From: Fusobacteriaceae bacterium UBA2433
GTDB lineage: Bacteria; Fusobacteriota; Fusobacteriia; Fusobacteriales; Fusobacteriaceae
NCBI GenBank assembly: GCA_002342785.1
Contig: DDQV01000175.1
Location: 1-8,603, forward strand
Reading direction: 5' to 3'
DNA: 8,603 nucleotides
Below the pieces are notes generated by a model. The model saw nothing but the letters and a program-made list of their open reading frames with translations. It was not told the origin of the DNA and made no database searches. Position 1 is the stretch's first letter. Each line of letters opens with the position of its first letter. Of the stretch, positions 1 through 6,449 are shown piece by piece. The translations under genes and the position numbers were made by a program.

Positions 1-1113
1 ATCTTACACATTGCAGGAACCAATGGAAAGGGTTCTACTGCTAGTATCTTAGAAGGTAGTTTATTAGAAGCAGGATATAAAGTAGGAAAATATACATCTC
101 CTCATATTGAAAAATTCAACGAGCGAATTGTAGTAAATAAAAAACAAATATCTGATGAAAAGATATGTTTTTACTATAAAAAAATAAGAAATTTAATTGA
201 AGTTAATAACCTTCATCCTACTTTTTTTGAGATAACTACTGCAATGATGTTTGATTATTTTAAAGATTGTAATTGTGAATATGTTGTATTAGAAACAGGT
301 TTAGGAGGACGATTTGACGCAACTAACATTTGTCATCCTGAAGTCTCTATAATTACTAATATTTCTATGGATCATGTGAATATCTTAGGAGATAATTTAA
401 CTGATATAGCCCGTGAAAAGTGTGGGATTATTAAGGATAGTCCCGTTGTAATTGCTGATTCTAAACCTGAATTAATAGCCGCAGTTGAGGAAAAAACCAA
501 AGATTATGTCGATGTTATAAAAAAATATAACAATGTAAAGTTTGAACTAACAAAAGATTTTAAAACTATAATTTATATAGACAATATAAAATTTAATCTC
601 TCCCTCTATGGAAAATATCAAGTAAATAATTTTTTAGGAGCCTATGAAGCCTTAAAGAAAATAGGGATATCAGATAAACATATACAAGATTCAGTATCAA
701 ATATATATTGGCCTGGAAGATTTGAGATCTACTCTAAAGAGGATCCCCTTATTATATTAGATGGTGCTCACAATGTAGATGCTGCATCTAAATTAAAAGA
801 AAATATCTTATCTAAGTATAAGAAAGATCAAGTAATTACCCTAGTATCTATTTTAAAAGATAAAGATCGATATGGAATTTTAAAGGAAATATCAAATTTT
901 AGTAATAACATAATTTTTACATCTTTAGAAGATTATCATAGGGGAAGTACTGGAGATAAATTAATAGATTTAGTAGACAATTTTGAAATTCAAAGGGTAG
1001 AGGATAATATCATAAAAGCTTTTGATATTGCCAAGAAAACAGAAAAAATTATTGTTGTTTGTGGTTCATTTTATTTGTTATCTAAATTTAAAAAAAATAT
1101 TCAAATGAGGTAG
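1..1113 (+). CDS. folC: Folylpolyglutamate synthase / dihydrofolate synthase, 5'-truncated by window edge
   Basis: Mur-ligase-type ATP-dependent enzyme that adds glutamate to (dihydro)folate, and to dihydropteroate in bifunctional members. The frame is open from base 1, giving 370 visible residues; the family is usually about 420-430, so some 45-55 N-terminal residues lie outside the window. Visible motifs: the P-loop GTNGKGS (visible residues 6-12), TSPHI (33-37), ETGLGGRFDATN (98-109), TNISMDHVNILG (around 119-130) with H125, the EKCGIIK segment whose K140 matches the family's carbamylated lysine, WPGRFE (237-242) opening the C-terminal domain, LDGAHN (253-258), and CGSFYLLS near the end. 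The TAG stop is followed after four bases by the next ATG. With folB and folK downstream a role in de novo folate synthesis is likely, so dual DHFS/FPGS activity is inferred rather than seen. The family call is very secure. Confidence 0.96.
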   Translation: MLHIAGTNGKGSTASILEGSLLEAGYKVGKYTSPHIEKFNERIVVNKKQISDEKICFYYKKIRNLIEVNNLHPTFFEITTAMMFDYFKDCNCEYVVLETGLGGRFDATNICHPEVSIITNISMDHVNILGDNLTDIAREKCGIIKDSPVVIADSKPELIAAVEEKTKDYVDVIKKYNNVKFELTKDFKTIIYIDNIKFNLSLYGKYQVNNFLGAYEALKKIGISDKHIQDSVSNIYWPGRFEIYSKEDPLIILDGAHNVDAASKLKENILSKYKKDQVITLVSILKDKDRYGILKEISNFSNNIIFTSLEDYHRGSTGDKLIDLVDNFEIQRVEDNIIKAFDIAKKTEKIIVVCGSFYLLSKFKKNIQMR

Positions 1114-1117
1114 AATA

Positions 1118-1333
1118 ATGACAAAAAAACAAGTTATACTCTGTAGGTTTATCTTAATTTTTATTTCTATTTTTACATTTTATTTTTTAAATCAAAATTT
1201 TTTTAAAAACAAAAAACAAAAAATATCCCAAGTAATAAAAAAAATAAAAAATAATGAAGATAAAAAAATCGAAAGGGAGATAGAATTAAATATCAGACCA
1301 GATGATTTTTATAAGATAAAAGATAAAAAATAA
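1118..1333 (+). CDS. Small lysine-rich single-pass membrane protein, function unknown
   Basis: A 71-residue protein I do not recognise. A hydrophobic segment at about residues 11-25, rich in F, I and L, follows a short basic N-terminus (KK at 3-4, R10) and looks like one membrane anchor or an uncleaved signal. The rest is strongly basic (KNKKQK, VIKKIKN) and then mixed charge, ending in DDFYKIKDKK; it is probably helical. No cysteine lipobox is present (the only Cys is residue 9, before the hydrophobic stretch). A Shine-Dalgarno GAGG at 1107-1110 overlaps the folC stop region with 7-base spacing to the ATG, which supports real, coupled translation. The size and single anchor are reminiscent of small bitopic division or envelope proteins, but no motif supports that. 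The gene holds several A6-A8 runs. Confidence 0.7.
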   Translation: MTKKQVILCRFILIFISIFTFYFLNQNFFKNKKQKISQVIKKIKNNEDKKIEREIELNIRPDDFYKIKDKK

Positions 1334-1367
1334 CTATGAGTAATATCAATTAAAGATAGGAGGATTT

Positions 1368-3269
1368 ATGATTAATAAATTTGTCAAATTATCAAAACTA
1401 GTAAGAGCTTTTGATTTTAATGTTATCTATGAAGGTTTAGATAACCTAGAAAGAAAGATCTTACTTCCTACTGTACATAGAGTAGGAGCAGAACTAACTG
1501 GTTTTTTAATTGAAGGAGACGAACTAAATAAACAACTACACATCTTAGGGACAGAGGAGATGAGATATATCGACTCTTTAGATCCAGAAATAAGAAAAAG
1601 TCGATTAAAAAAATATTTTTCTTATAACTTTCCTTGTATTGTTGTAGCCTGTGATAAAGAGATCCATCCTGACTTTATAGACTGTGCCATAAAACATAAT
1701 AAGCCTCTTTTGACTGCTCAAGATAAGACAGCTGTTGTCATAAGAAAATTAAAATATTATCTTCAACGAAAATTAGCCCCTGAAATAAGATTAGAAGATC
1801 ATGTTTTGATTGAAATATTTGGAATAGGGGTTTTAGTCGGTGGTTATAAAGATGCTCAAATTGGTTCTACCTTAGAATTAATTGAAAGAGGTCATAAATA
1901 TATCACCGATGAAAACTTAATTATAAAAAAAATTGGACCAAATATTTTATTGGGAGAAAATGGATTCGATAAAAGTAATATTAAAACACATTTTTATTTA
2001 GGAACTGATAGTGGAAATATAGATATAACAAATAACTATGGGATCATTGCAACTCGAAGAACTAAGGAAATAAATATATATATCAATTTAGAAAAATGGG
2101 ATGAGAAAAAATTCTATGATCGATTGGGAATCGATAAGAAATTTGAAAATATATTAGGAATTAAGATACCTAAATTAAGTCTTCCTGTACGAAAAGGAAG
2201 AAATCTTGCTGTCATAATTGAAACTGCCGCTATAAATGAAAGATTTAAACAACTTGGTGTGAATTCTTCTGAATATTTTTTAGAAGAGACGGCTAAAATG
2301 ATTGCTCTTAATAAAAAAAATAGGAAGGGAGATAAGATGGATAAAAATACTTTGACAGTAAAAAAAATAGTTGATAAATTTAATTTAAAAGTTCTTACAG
2401 GTGAAGAACTTTTAGAAACAACTTATATAACTAAAACAGCACTTCATAATCCTGCTCTAGCTCTTTCAGGATTCTACGAAGTCTTCCATCAAGTTGGATC
2501 TAAAAGTTTACAATTATTTTCTCAAGGAGAACTAAATTTTTTAAAAAATCTTGATAATGATATAAAACATAAAAATCTAGATAATTTTTTTAATTTTGAA
2601 TTCCCAGCTATTATTATAGCCGATGCAGATGATATTGAGCCATATTTTATCGAACTATCCAAGAAAAAAAATAAGATAATGTTGTACTCTGAGAAAACCT
2701 CAACTCAATTAACAGCCGATTTAAACCAATTCTTAGAAAAAAAATTCGCTCCTAAGATAACTATGCATGGAGTATTTGTAGAGATGTTTGGTTTTGGGGT
2801 ATTATTAACAGGGAGAAGTGGAATTGGTAAGAGTGAAACAGCTTTAGAATTAATCCATAGAGGTCATAGATTAATTACAGATGACAAGGTAACCTTCCAC
2901 GAAGATCCTAGCGGAATGGTACTTGGAAAAGCCGATAAAATTCCTTACTTTATGGAACTTAGAGGTATAGGGATCATAGATATCAAAGCACTCTATGGAT
3001 TAGGATCTGTAAGAAATGAAAAAAGATTAGATGCAATTATAGAATTAAAGGAATTAAAAAATGACGATTATTTAACTAAAACTAATTCTAAAGGTGTAAA
3101 AGTAAAAGTTTTAGGGCATCATGTAGTTCATGCAGAACTTCATATAAGTTCAGGAAGAAATGCCGCTACCATGGTAGAGACAACTATTATGAACTTAATA
3201 GCAATTAAATATGGTTATGATTCTGAAAAAGCATATAAAGGAAAGATAAGGCATAAAGATTTTATATAA
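1368..3269 (+). CDS. hprK: Tandem (double-length) HPr kinase/phosphorylase with degenerate first copy
   Basis: HprK phosphorylates HPr on serine using ATP or PPi and reverses this by phosphorolysis, tying carbon-source control to the PTS. At 633 residues this protein is twice the usual length of about 310. Copy 1 spans residues 1-323 and copy 2 residues 324-633; each has an HprK N-terminal domain followed by the kinase domain. Copy 2 has H467, Walker A GRSGIGKS (482-489), RGHRLITDD (498-506) and the signature MELRGIGII..LYGLGSVR (529-549). In copy 1 the P-loop is replaced by GYKDAQIGS (159-167), DD becomes DE (181-182), and the signature Glu and Arg become L211 and T213. Copy 1 nevertheless keeps a canonical C-terminus (LEKWD 241-245, YDRLG 250-254, PVRKGRN 273-279), whereas copy 2 has only HISSGRN there. 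The start has AGGAGG at 1358-1363, four bases from ATG. Copy 2 can account for catalysis; copy 1 is probably structural or regulatory (inference). Confidence 0.93.
   Translation: MINKFVKLSKLVRAFDFNVIYEGLDNLERKILLPTVHRVGAELTGFLIEGDELNKQLHILGTEEMRYIDSLDPEIRKSRLKKYFSYNFPCIVVACDKEIHPDFIDCAIKHNKPLLTAQDKTAVVIRKLKYYLQRKLAPEIRLEDHVLIEIFGIGVLVGGYKDAQIGSTLELIERGHKYITDENLIIKKIGPNILLGENGFDKSNIKTHFYLGTDSGNIDITNNYGIIATRRTKEINIYINLEKWDEKKFYDRLGIDKKFENILGIKIPKLSLPVRKGRNLAVIIETAAINERFKQLGVNSSEYFLEETAKMIALNKKNRKGDKMDKNTLTVKKIVDKFNLKVLTGEELLETTYITKTALHNPALALSGFYEVFHQVGSKSLQLFSQGELNFLKNLDNDIKHKNLDNFFNFEFPAIIIADADDIEPYFIELSKKKNKIMLYSEKTSTQLTADLNQFLEKKFAPKITMHGVFVEMFGFGVLLTGRSGIGKSETALELIHRGHRLITDDKVTFHEDPSGMVLGKADKIPYFMELRGIGIIDIKALYGLGSVRNEKRLDAIIELKELKNDDYLTKTNSKGVKVKVLGHHVVHAELHISSGRNAATMVETTIMNLIAIKYGYDSEKAYKGKIRHKDFI
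2313..2320 (+). other. A8 run at the join of the two HprK copies (possible slippage site)
   Basis: Eight consecutive A residues occupy codons 316-318 of the tandem hprK, immediately before TAGGAAGGGAG. In the present frame it reads AAA AAA AAT AGG. One extra A would give AAA AAA AAA TAG, ending copy 1 at 318 residues, with the stop overlapping the Shine-Dalgarno of copy 2. A-runs of this length are frequent in this AT-rich window, so a functional role is only inferred. Confidence 0.4.
2322..2339 (+). promoter_or_regulatory. Internal Shine-Dalgarno and in-frame ATG for a stand-alone HprK copy 2
   Basis: AGGAAGGGAG (2322-2331) lies five bases before an ATG at 2337 that is in frame with the long gene (codon 324). 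Initiation here would give residues 324-633, a 310-residue protein, which is the normal HprK length and begins where HprK N-termini usually begin (MDKNTLTVKKIVDKF). The motif is as good as the ribosome sites of the neighbouring genes. It suggests two products, fusion and short form, or the relic of a formerly separate second gene. Confidence 0.65.
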
Positions 3270-3294
3270 AATATAATTAGGAGGCAAAAAAGAA

Positions 3295-4164
3295 ATGAAA
3301 AGAAAGGCTAAAACACTGATAATAGATTATTTTGTAATTAATTTAGGGCTTATTATAGCTGCAATAGGAATAAGTTTATTTATAGTTCCTGCAAAAATAG
3401 TAAGTGGCGGAGTAACAGGTATCGCAACTATATTATTTTATACATTTAATCTTTCTGTTGGAACAAGTATGTTACTCATCAATATTCCTTTATTTTTAGT
3501 AGGAGTTAAAACTTTTGGTAAGGAATATGGTGCAAAGACATTGTTTGGAATTATAATGTTATCATTTTATATAGATCTTTTTATAAAATTTGTAGGTATA
3601 GATAATGTAATTGATTTTACAAAGGGAAGTAATTTTTTGTTAGCACCACTCTTTGGAGGTATACTACTAGGGATAGGTTTAGGACTCGTTCTAAAATTTG
3701 GTGGTAGTACAGGTGGAACTGATATTATAGCTCAAATAGTAAATAAGATTACTAAGATTCCTATGGGTTATTGTATGATGATAAATGATACAATTATTAT
3801 AGTCAGTGGAATAGCTTTTTTTGGAATAGAAAAAGGATTATATGCAATAATTGCAATGTTTACAACTAATGTAGTTATCAATAAAATTTTTGAAGGTGCA
3901 GGTTATACCAAGATGGTATATATTATAAGTGACGAGTATGAACTCATAAGAAATATAATATTAAAAGATATAAAAAAAGGTGGAACTGCAATTTCAGCCA
4001 AGGGCCTTTATACAGATAAAAATAAATCAATGATTATGACTGTTTTAAAAAATAAAGAGATTAGAGATCTTCAAGCTCTTATAAAAAGAGCAGATCCCAA
4101 TGCATTTGTTATCATATCAGAGGTTCATCAAGTTTTAGGTGAAGGATTCAAACCATTAGATTAA
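3295..4164 (+). CDS. YitT-family integral membrane protein (DUF161 + DUF2179)
   Basis: 289-residue polytopic membrane protein of the YitT family; its transported substrate or role is not established. Hydrophobic segments lie at about residues 13-31, 40-71, 82-100, 113-133, 158-177 and 181-196. Between them is the family motif GGSTGGTDIIAQI (136-148), with a similar glycine-rich SGGVTG at 37-42, which suggests an internally repeated membrane fold. The soluble C-terminal part (about 205-289) is DUF2179, a small ferredoxin-like domain, with KKGGTAISAKGLY (227-239) and the ending HQVLGEGFKP. AGGAGG at 3279-3284 sits ten bases before the ATG. It starts 25 bases after the hprK stop, leaving little room for its own promoter, so co-transcription with hprK is likely. 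The family assignment is firm; no function is claimed. Confidence 0.93.
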   Translation: MKRKAKTLIIDYFVINLGLIIAAIGISLFIVPAKIVSGGVTGIATILFYTFNLSVGTSMLLINIPLFLVGVKTFGKEYGAKTLFGIIMLSFYIDLFIKFVGIDNVIDFTKGSNFLLAPLFGGILLGIGLGLVLKFGGSTGGTDIIAQIVNKITKIPMGYCMMINDTIIIVSGIAFFGIEKGLYAIIAMFTTNVVINKIFEGAGYTKMVYIISDEYELIRNIILKDIKKGGTAISAKGLYTDKNKSMIMTVLKNKEIRDLQALIKRADPNAFVIISEVHQVLGEGFKPLD

Positions 4165-4180
4165 AAACAACTCTTAAAAT

Positions 4181-4194
4181 GGAGGAAAATATTG
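4181..4194 (+). promoter_or_regulatory. Ribosome site fixing a TTG start for folB
   Basis: GGAGG at 4181-4185 lies six bases before TTG at 4192. The first residues (DKIIVKNIKAYGYHG) match the usual FolB N-terminus in length and content, and no in-frame ATG fits, so TTG is the start. Confidence 0.8.
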
Positions 4195-4566
4195 GATAAA
4201 ATAATAGTAAAAAATATAAAAGCATATGGATACCATGGTGCTTTAACTGAAGAAAATATCCTAGGACAAAATTTTTATGCTGATGTAATATTATATAAAG
4301 ATCTACAAAAAGCAGGGCTCACAGATGATCTAAATAAAAGTATAAGTTATGTAGATGTATATTACGATGTTGAAGATATCATAAAGAATAAAAGATTTAA
4401 ATTAATTGAAGCTTTAGCCGAGATGATTGCTCATACTTTACTGGTAAAATATAGTATAAAAAAAGTAAAAGTAAAGGTAAGAAAACCTGGTGCTCCTATA
4501 AATGGAAATTTTGATTATGTAGGTGTAGAAATAACTAGAGAGGTTCAAGACTATGAGATGGACTAG
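4192..4566 (+). CDS. folB: Dihydroneopterin aldolase (TTG start)
   Basis: 124 residues, the normal length for the enzyme that cleaves 7,8-dihydroneopterin to 6-hydroxymethyl-7,8-dihydropterin and glycolaldehyde, a cytosolic step of folate synthesis. The N-terminal signature YGYHGALTEEN (12-22) contains the active-site Glu equivalent (E21), followed by GQ.F..D (25-31). SYVDVY (52-57) holds the conserved tyrosine region, LIEALAE (71-77) the pterin-anchoring Glu (E73), and KPGAPI (98-103) the catalytic Lys (K98). The product of this enzyme is the substrate of FolK, encoded directly downstream with a 14-base overlap (4553-4566), which fits translational coupling. The start is TTG behind a strong GGAGG. 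The rare start may lower its translation relative to neighbours (inference). Confidence 0.96.
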   Translation: MDKIIVKNIKAYGYHGALTEENILGQNFYADVILYKDLQKAGLTDDLNKSISYVDVYYDVEDIIKNKRFKLIEALAEMIAHTLLVKYSIKKVKVKVRKPGAPINGNFDYVGVEITREVQDYEMD

Positions 4567-5446
4567 AGTTTATCTAAGTATGGGATCTAATATAGGAAAC
4601 AAATATTATTATCTTTTAGGAGGTATCTTTGCTGTATCAAATTTAAAGAAAACTAAAGTTACCTCTCTTTCAAAATTTTATTCAACAGATCCAGTAGGAT
4701 ATTTAGATCAAGATAAATTTTTAAACTGTGCAATTGAGATAAAAACACAACTACTTCCCTATGAACTCTTAAGGGAACTTCAAAAAATAGAATTAAACTT
4801 AAAAAGAGTGCGAAAATTTAGATGGGGTCCTAGAACTTTAGATATAGATATTATATCCTATGGTAATCTTACTCTTAACACAAAAGATTTAGTTATTCCC
4901 CATCCTAGATTCAAAGAGAGAAGTTTTGTATTAATTCCACTATTAGATGTTATCAGAGATAAAAGTTATATTCGATCTATCATAGATTATAGTGACAAGA
5001 GTGTCAGGCTAGAAAAAAAAATCCCTCTCTTAGTTAGCAGTTGTCTCCTTGGAAATAAAATTTCTTATAAGGGTACAGATAATCATAATTATATTGTAAC
5101 TAAACTCTTAAAAGATAGATTTAAATTTATAGAAACTTGCCCTGAAGTAGAGGGAGGGCTCAGCACCCCTCGTCTACCAGCTGAAAGAAATTGTGACCGA
5201 GTAATTAATACTCAAGGTATAGATGTTACTAAAGAATTTAAGTTAGGAGCAGAGAAAGCTCTAAAAAAAACTTTTGATAATAATATAAAAATTGCACTAT
5301 TAAAAGGAAAAAGTCCATCTTGTGGAATAGATACTATATACGACGGAACTTTTAAAAAAAATATTATTTCTGGAAATGGAATAACAACAGACCTACTCCT
5401 ACTAAATGGAGTAGATATAATCGAGGTGAATAAAGATGAACAATAA
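4553..5446 (+). CDS. folK: FolK (HPPK) fused to DUF523/TudS-like desulfurase domain
   Basis: 297 residues with two domains. Residues 1 to about 145 are 6-hydroxymethyl-7,8-dihydropterin pyrophosphokinase: MGSNIGNK (10-17), RVRKFRWGPRTLDIDII (85-101) with Mg-binding D97 and D99, and PHPRFKERSFVLIPL (116-130). Residues about 157-293 are DUF523: VSSCLLGNKISYKG (161-174), CPEVEGGLSTPRLPAE (196-211), DVT (224-226), LKGKSPSCG (250-258) and IYDGTF (262-267). The characterised DUF523 member TudS is a [4Fe-4S] thiouracil desulfurase whose cluster uses three conserved cysteines; C164, C196 and C257 are the evident equivalents. There is no ATG, GTG or TTG start for DUF523 near the join in this frame, so the fusion looks genuine. 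The ATG at 4553 has AGAGAGG nine bases upstream and overlaps folB. The substrate of the second domain is unknown. Confidence 0.92.
   Translation: MRWTRVYLSMGSNIGNKYYYLLGGIFAVSNLKKTKVTSLSKFYSTDPVGYLDQDKFLNCAIEIKTQLLPYELLRELQKIELNLKRVRKFRWGPRTLDIDIISYGNLTLNTKDLVIPHPRFKERSFVLIPLLDVIRDKSYIRSIIDYSDKSVRLEKKIPLLVSSCLLGNKISYKGTDNHNYIVTKLLKDRFKFIETCPEVEGGLSTPRLPAERNCDRVINTQGIDVTKEFKLGAEKALKKTFDNNIKIALLKGKSPSCGIDTIYDGTFKKNIISGNGITTDLLLLNGVDIIEVNKDEQ
5013..5021 (+). other. A9 run at the FolK/DUF523 domain join (possible slippage site)
   Basis: Nine A residues (codons 154-157, E-K-K-I) sit in the linker between the two domains. With one A added, the frame reads into TAG after 161 residues; with one A removed, TAG comes after 159 residues. 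Both products would be a complete FolK of standard size. Transcriptional slippage on such runs is known in AT-rich bacteria; its use here is only inferred. Confidence 0.35.
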
Positions 5447-6449
5447 GTTTAGTGAGATATTAGAAATTATAAAAAATAGTAATAGAATCCTAGTTACTTC
5501 ACATACTAGCCCTGACGGAGATTCTATCGGAAGTGGTCTAGCTATGCTTTTGGCTCTTAATAAATTAAATGAAACTTTAAAAAAAGAAGCCGAAGAAAAA
5601 AATATTATCTACATTGATAAAACTTTGAGATTTATTTTAGAAGACGAAACTCCTAAAAATTTAAAATTTCTAACACACTCTCTCTTGATAGAGGAATTAA
5701 AAAACTATGATTCAAAATATGAGTTTGATCTTATGATCTGTCTAGATAGTGGAAATTTTGATAGAGTCGGAAAGGTACAACAACTAAAAACAAAAAATAC
5801 TAAGGTTATAAATATGGATCATCATATTAGTAATGATAGATTTGGAGATTATAACTATGTTGGAAGTCTTTCATCTACTTCAGAAATTTTATTTGATTTT
5901 ATCAAAGAAGCAAATATAGAATTAGATCATGGAATAGCAGAAGCTTTATATACAGGTATAGTAAATGATACTGGGAATTTTAAACACTCTAACACAACTA
6001 AAAAAGTTTTTAAAACAGCTTCAGAATTGCTAGAATATAAAGTAGAACCAAATGAAATTATTAAAAATTTTTTAGATACTAAGTCTATGGAAAAATTAAA
6101 ATTAATGGGCCGTGTTCTATCTAATTTTAAATTTATAGAGGATCAAAAATTAGTATATTACTATATTAGTGAAGCAGAATTAGAGGAACTAAAAACTAGT
6201 AAGGGTGACACTAGCGGTTTGGTTGAACTTTTATTATCTTATGAAGATGCAAGTGTCTCCCTTTTTCTTAAGGAAGATAAAGGATATATAAAAGGAAGTT
6301 TTAGATCTAAATACGATGTAGATGTAAATGCTTTAGCAGGTCTTTTTGGTGGAGGCGGTCATATTAAAGCTGCAGGATTTAAAACTAATAAACCTTCCCA
6401 TGAAATATTAGATATAATAATTAAAAATATGAGTTTAGGAGGTAGATAA
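5436..6449 (+). CDS. nrnA: NrnA-like DHH/DHHA1 phosphoesterase (oligoribonuclease / pAp phosphatase)
   Basis: 337 residues. NrnA-type enzymes degrade very short RNA oligonucleotides (nanoRNA) and dephosphorylate 3'-phosphoadenosine 5'-phosphate in the cytosol, using Mn. The DHH domain shows SHTSPDGDSIGS (22-33; metal ligands H23, D27, D29), CLDSGNFDRVG (102-112; D104), MDHH (127-130) and GIVNDTGNF (174-182; D178). The C-terminal DHHA1 domain shows KGSFRS (286-291) and GGGGHIKAAGF (305-315). Compared with the family as I know it, there is an extra charged segment of about 16 residues at 46-63, just before LRFILEDETPKNLKFL. GAGGTG at 5423-5428 lies seven bases before ATG; the start overlaps the end of folK by 11 bases. 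RecJ-like or c-di-AMP-related DHH proteins (GdpP) are less likely given length and lack of membrane or GGDEF parts. Confidence 0.9.
   Translation: MNNKFSEILEIIKNSNRILVTSHTSPDGDSIGSGLAMLLALNKLNETLKKEAEEKNIIYIDKTLRFILEDETPKNLKFLTHSLLIEELKNYDSKYEFDLMICLDSGNFDRVGKVQQLKTKNTKVINMDHHISNDRFGDYNYVGSLSSTSEILFDFIKEANIELDHGIAEALYTGIVNDTGNFKHSNTTKKVFKTASELLEYKVEPNEIIKNFLDTKSMEKLKLMGRVLSNFKFIEDQKLVYYYISEAELEELKTSKGDTSGLVELLLSYEDASVSLFLKEDKGYIKGSFRSKYDVDVNALAGLFGGGGHIKAAGFKTNKPSHEILDIIIKNMSLGGR

Noticed and set aside
2352..2380. TTGACA followed after 17 bases by TAAATT, promoter-like
   Set aside because: It lies downstream of the internal hprK start at 2337, inside the coding region, and the -10 match is weak, so it could not serve copy 2.
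1368..3269. Reading the double HprK as an assembly duplication
   Set aside because: The two copies differ widely in sequence, with only short stretches alike (for example around 1872 and 2844), so this is an old duplication and not an assembly repeat.
3272..3277. TATAAT just before yitT
   Set aside because: No matching -35 element at proper spacing, and it is seven bases from the ribosome site; chance is likely in AT-rich DNA.
5013..5446. DUF523 as a separate gene with its own start
   Set aside because: No ATG, GTG or TTG lies in frame near the domain start, and the other two frames contain TAG or TGA just upstream.
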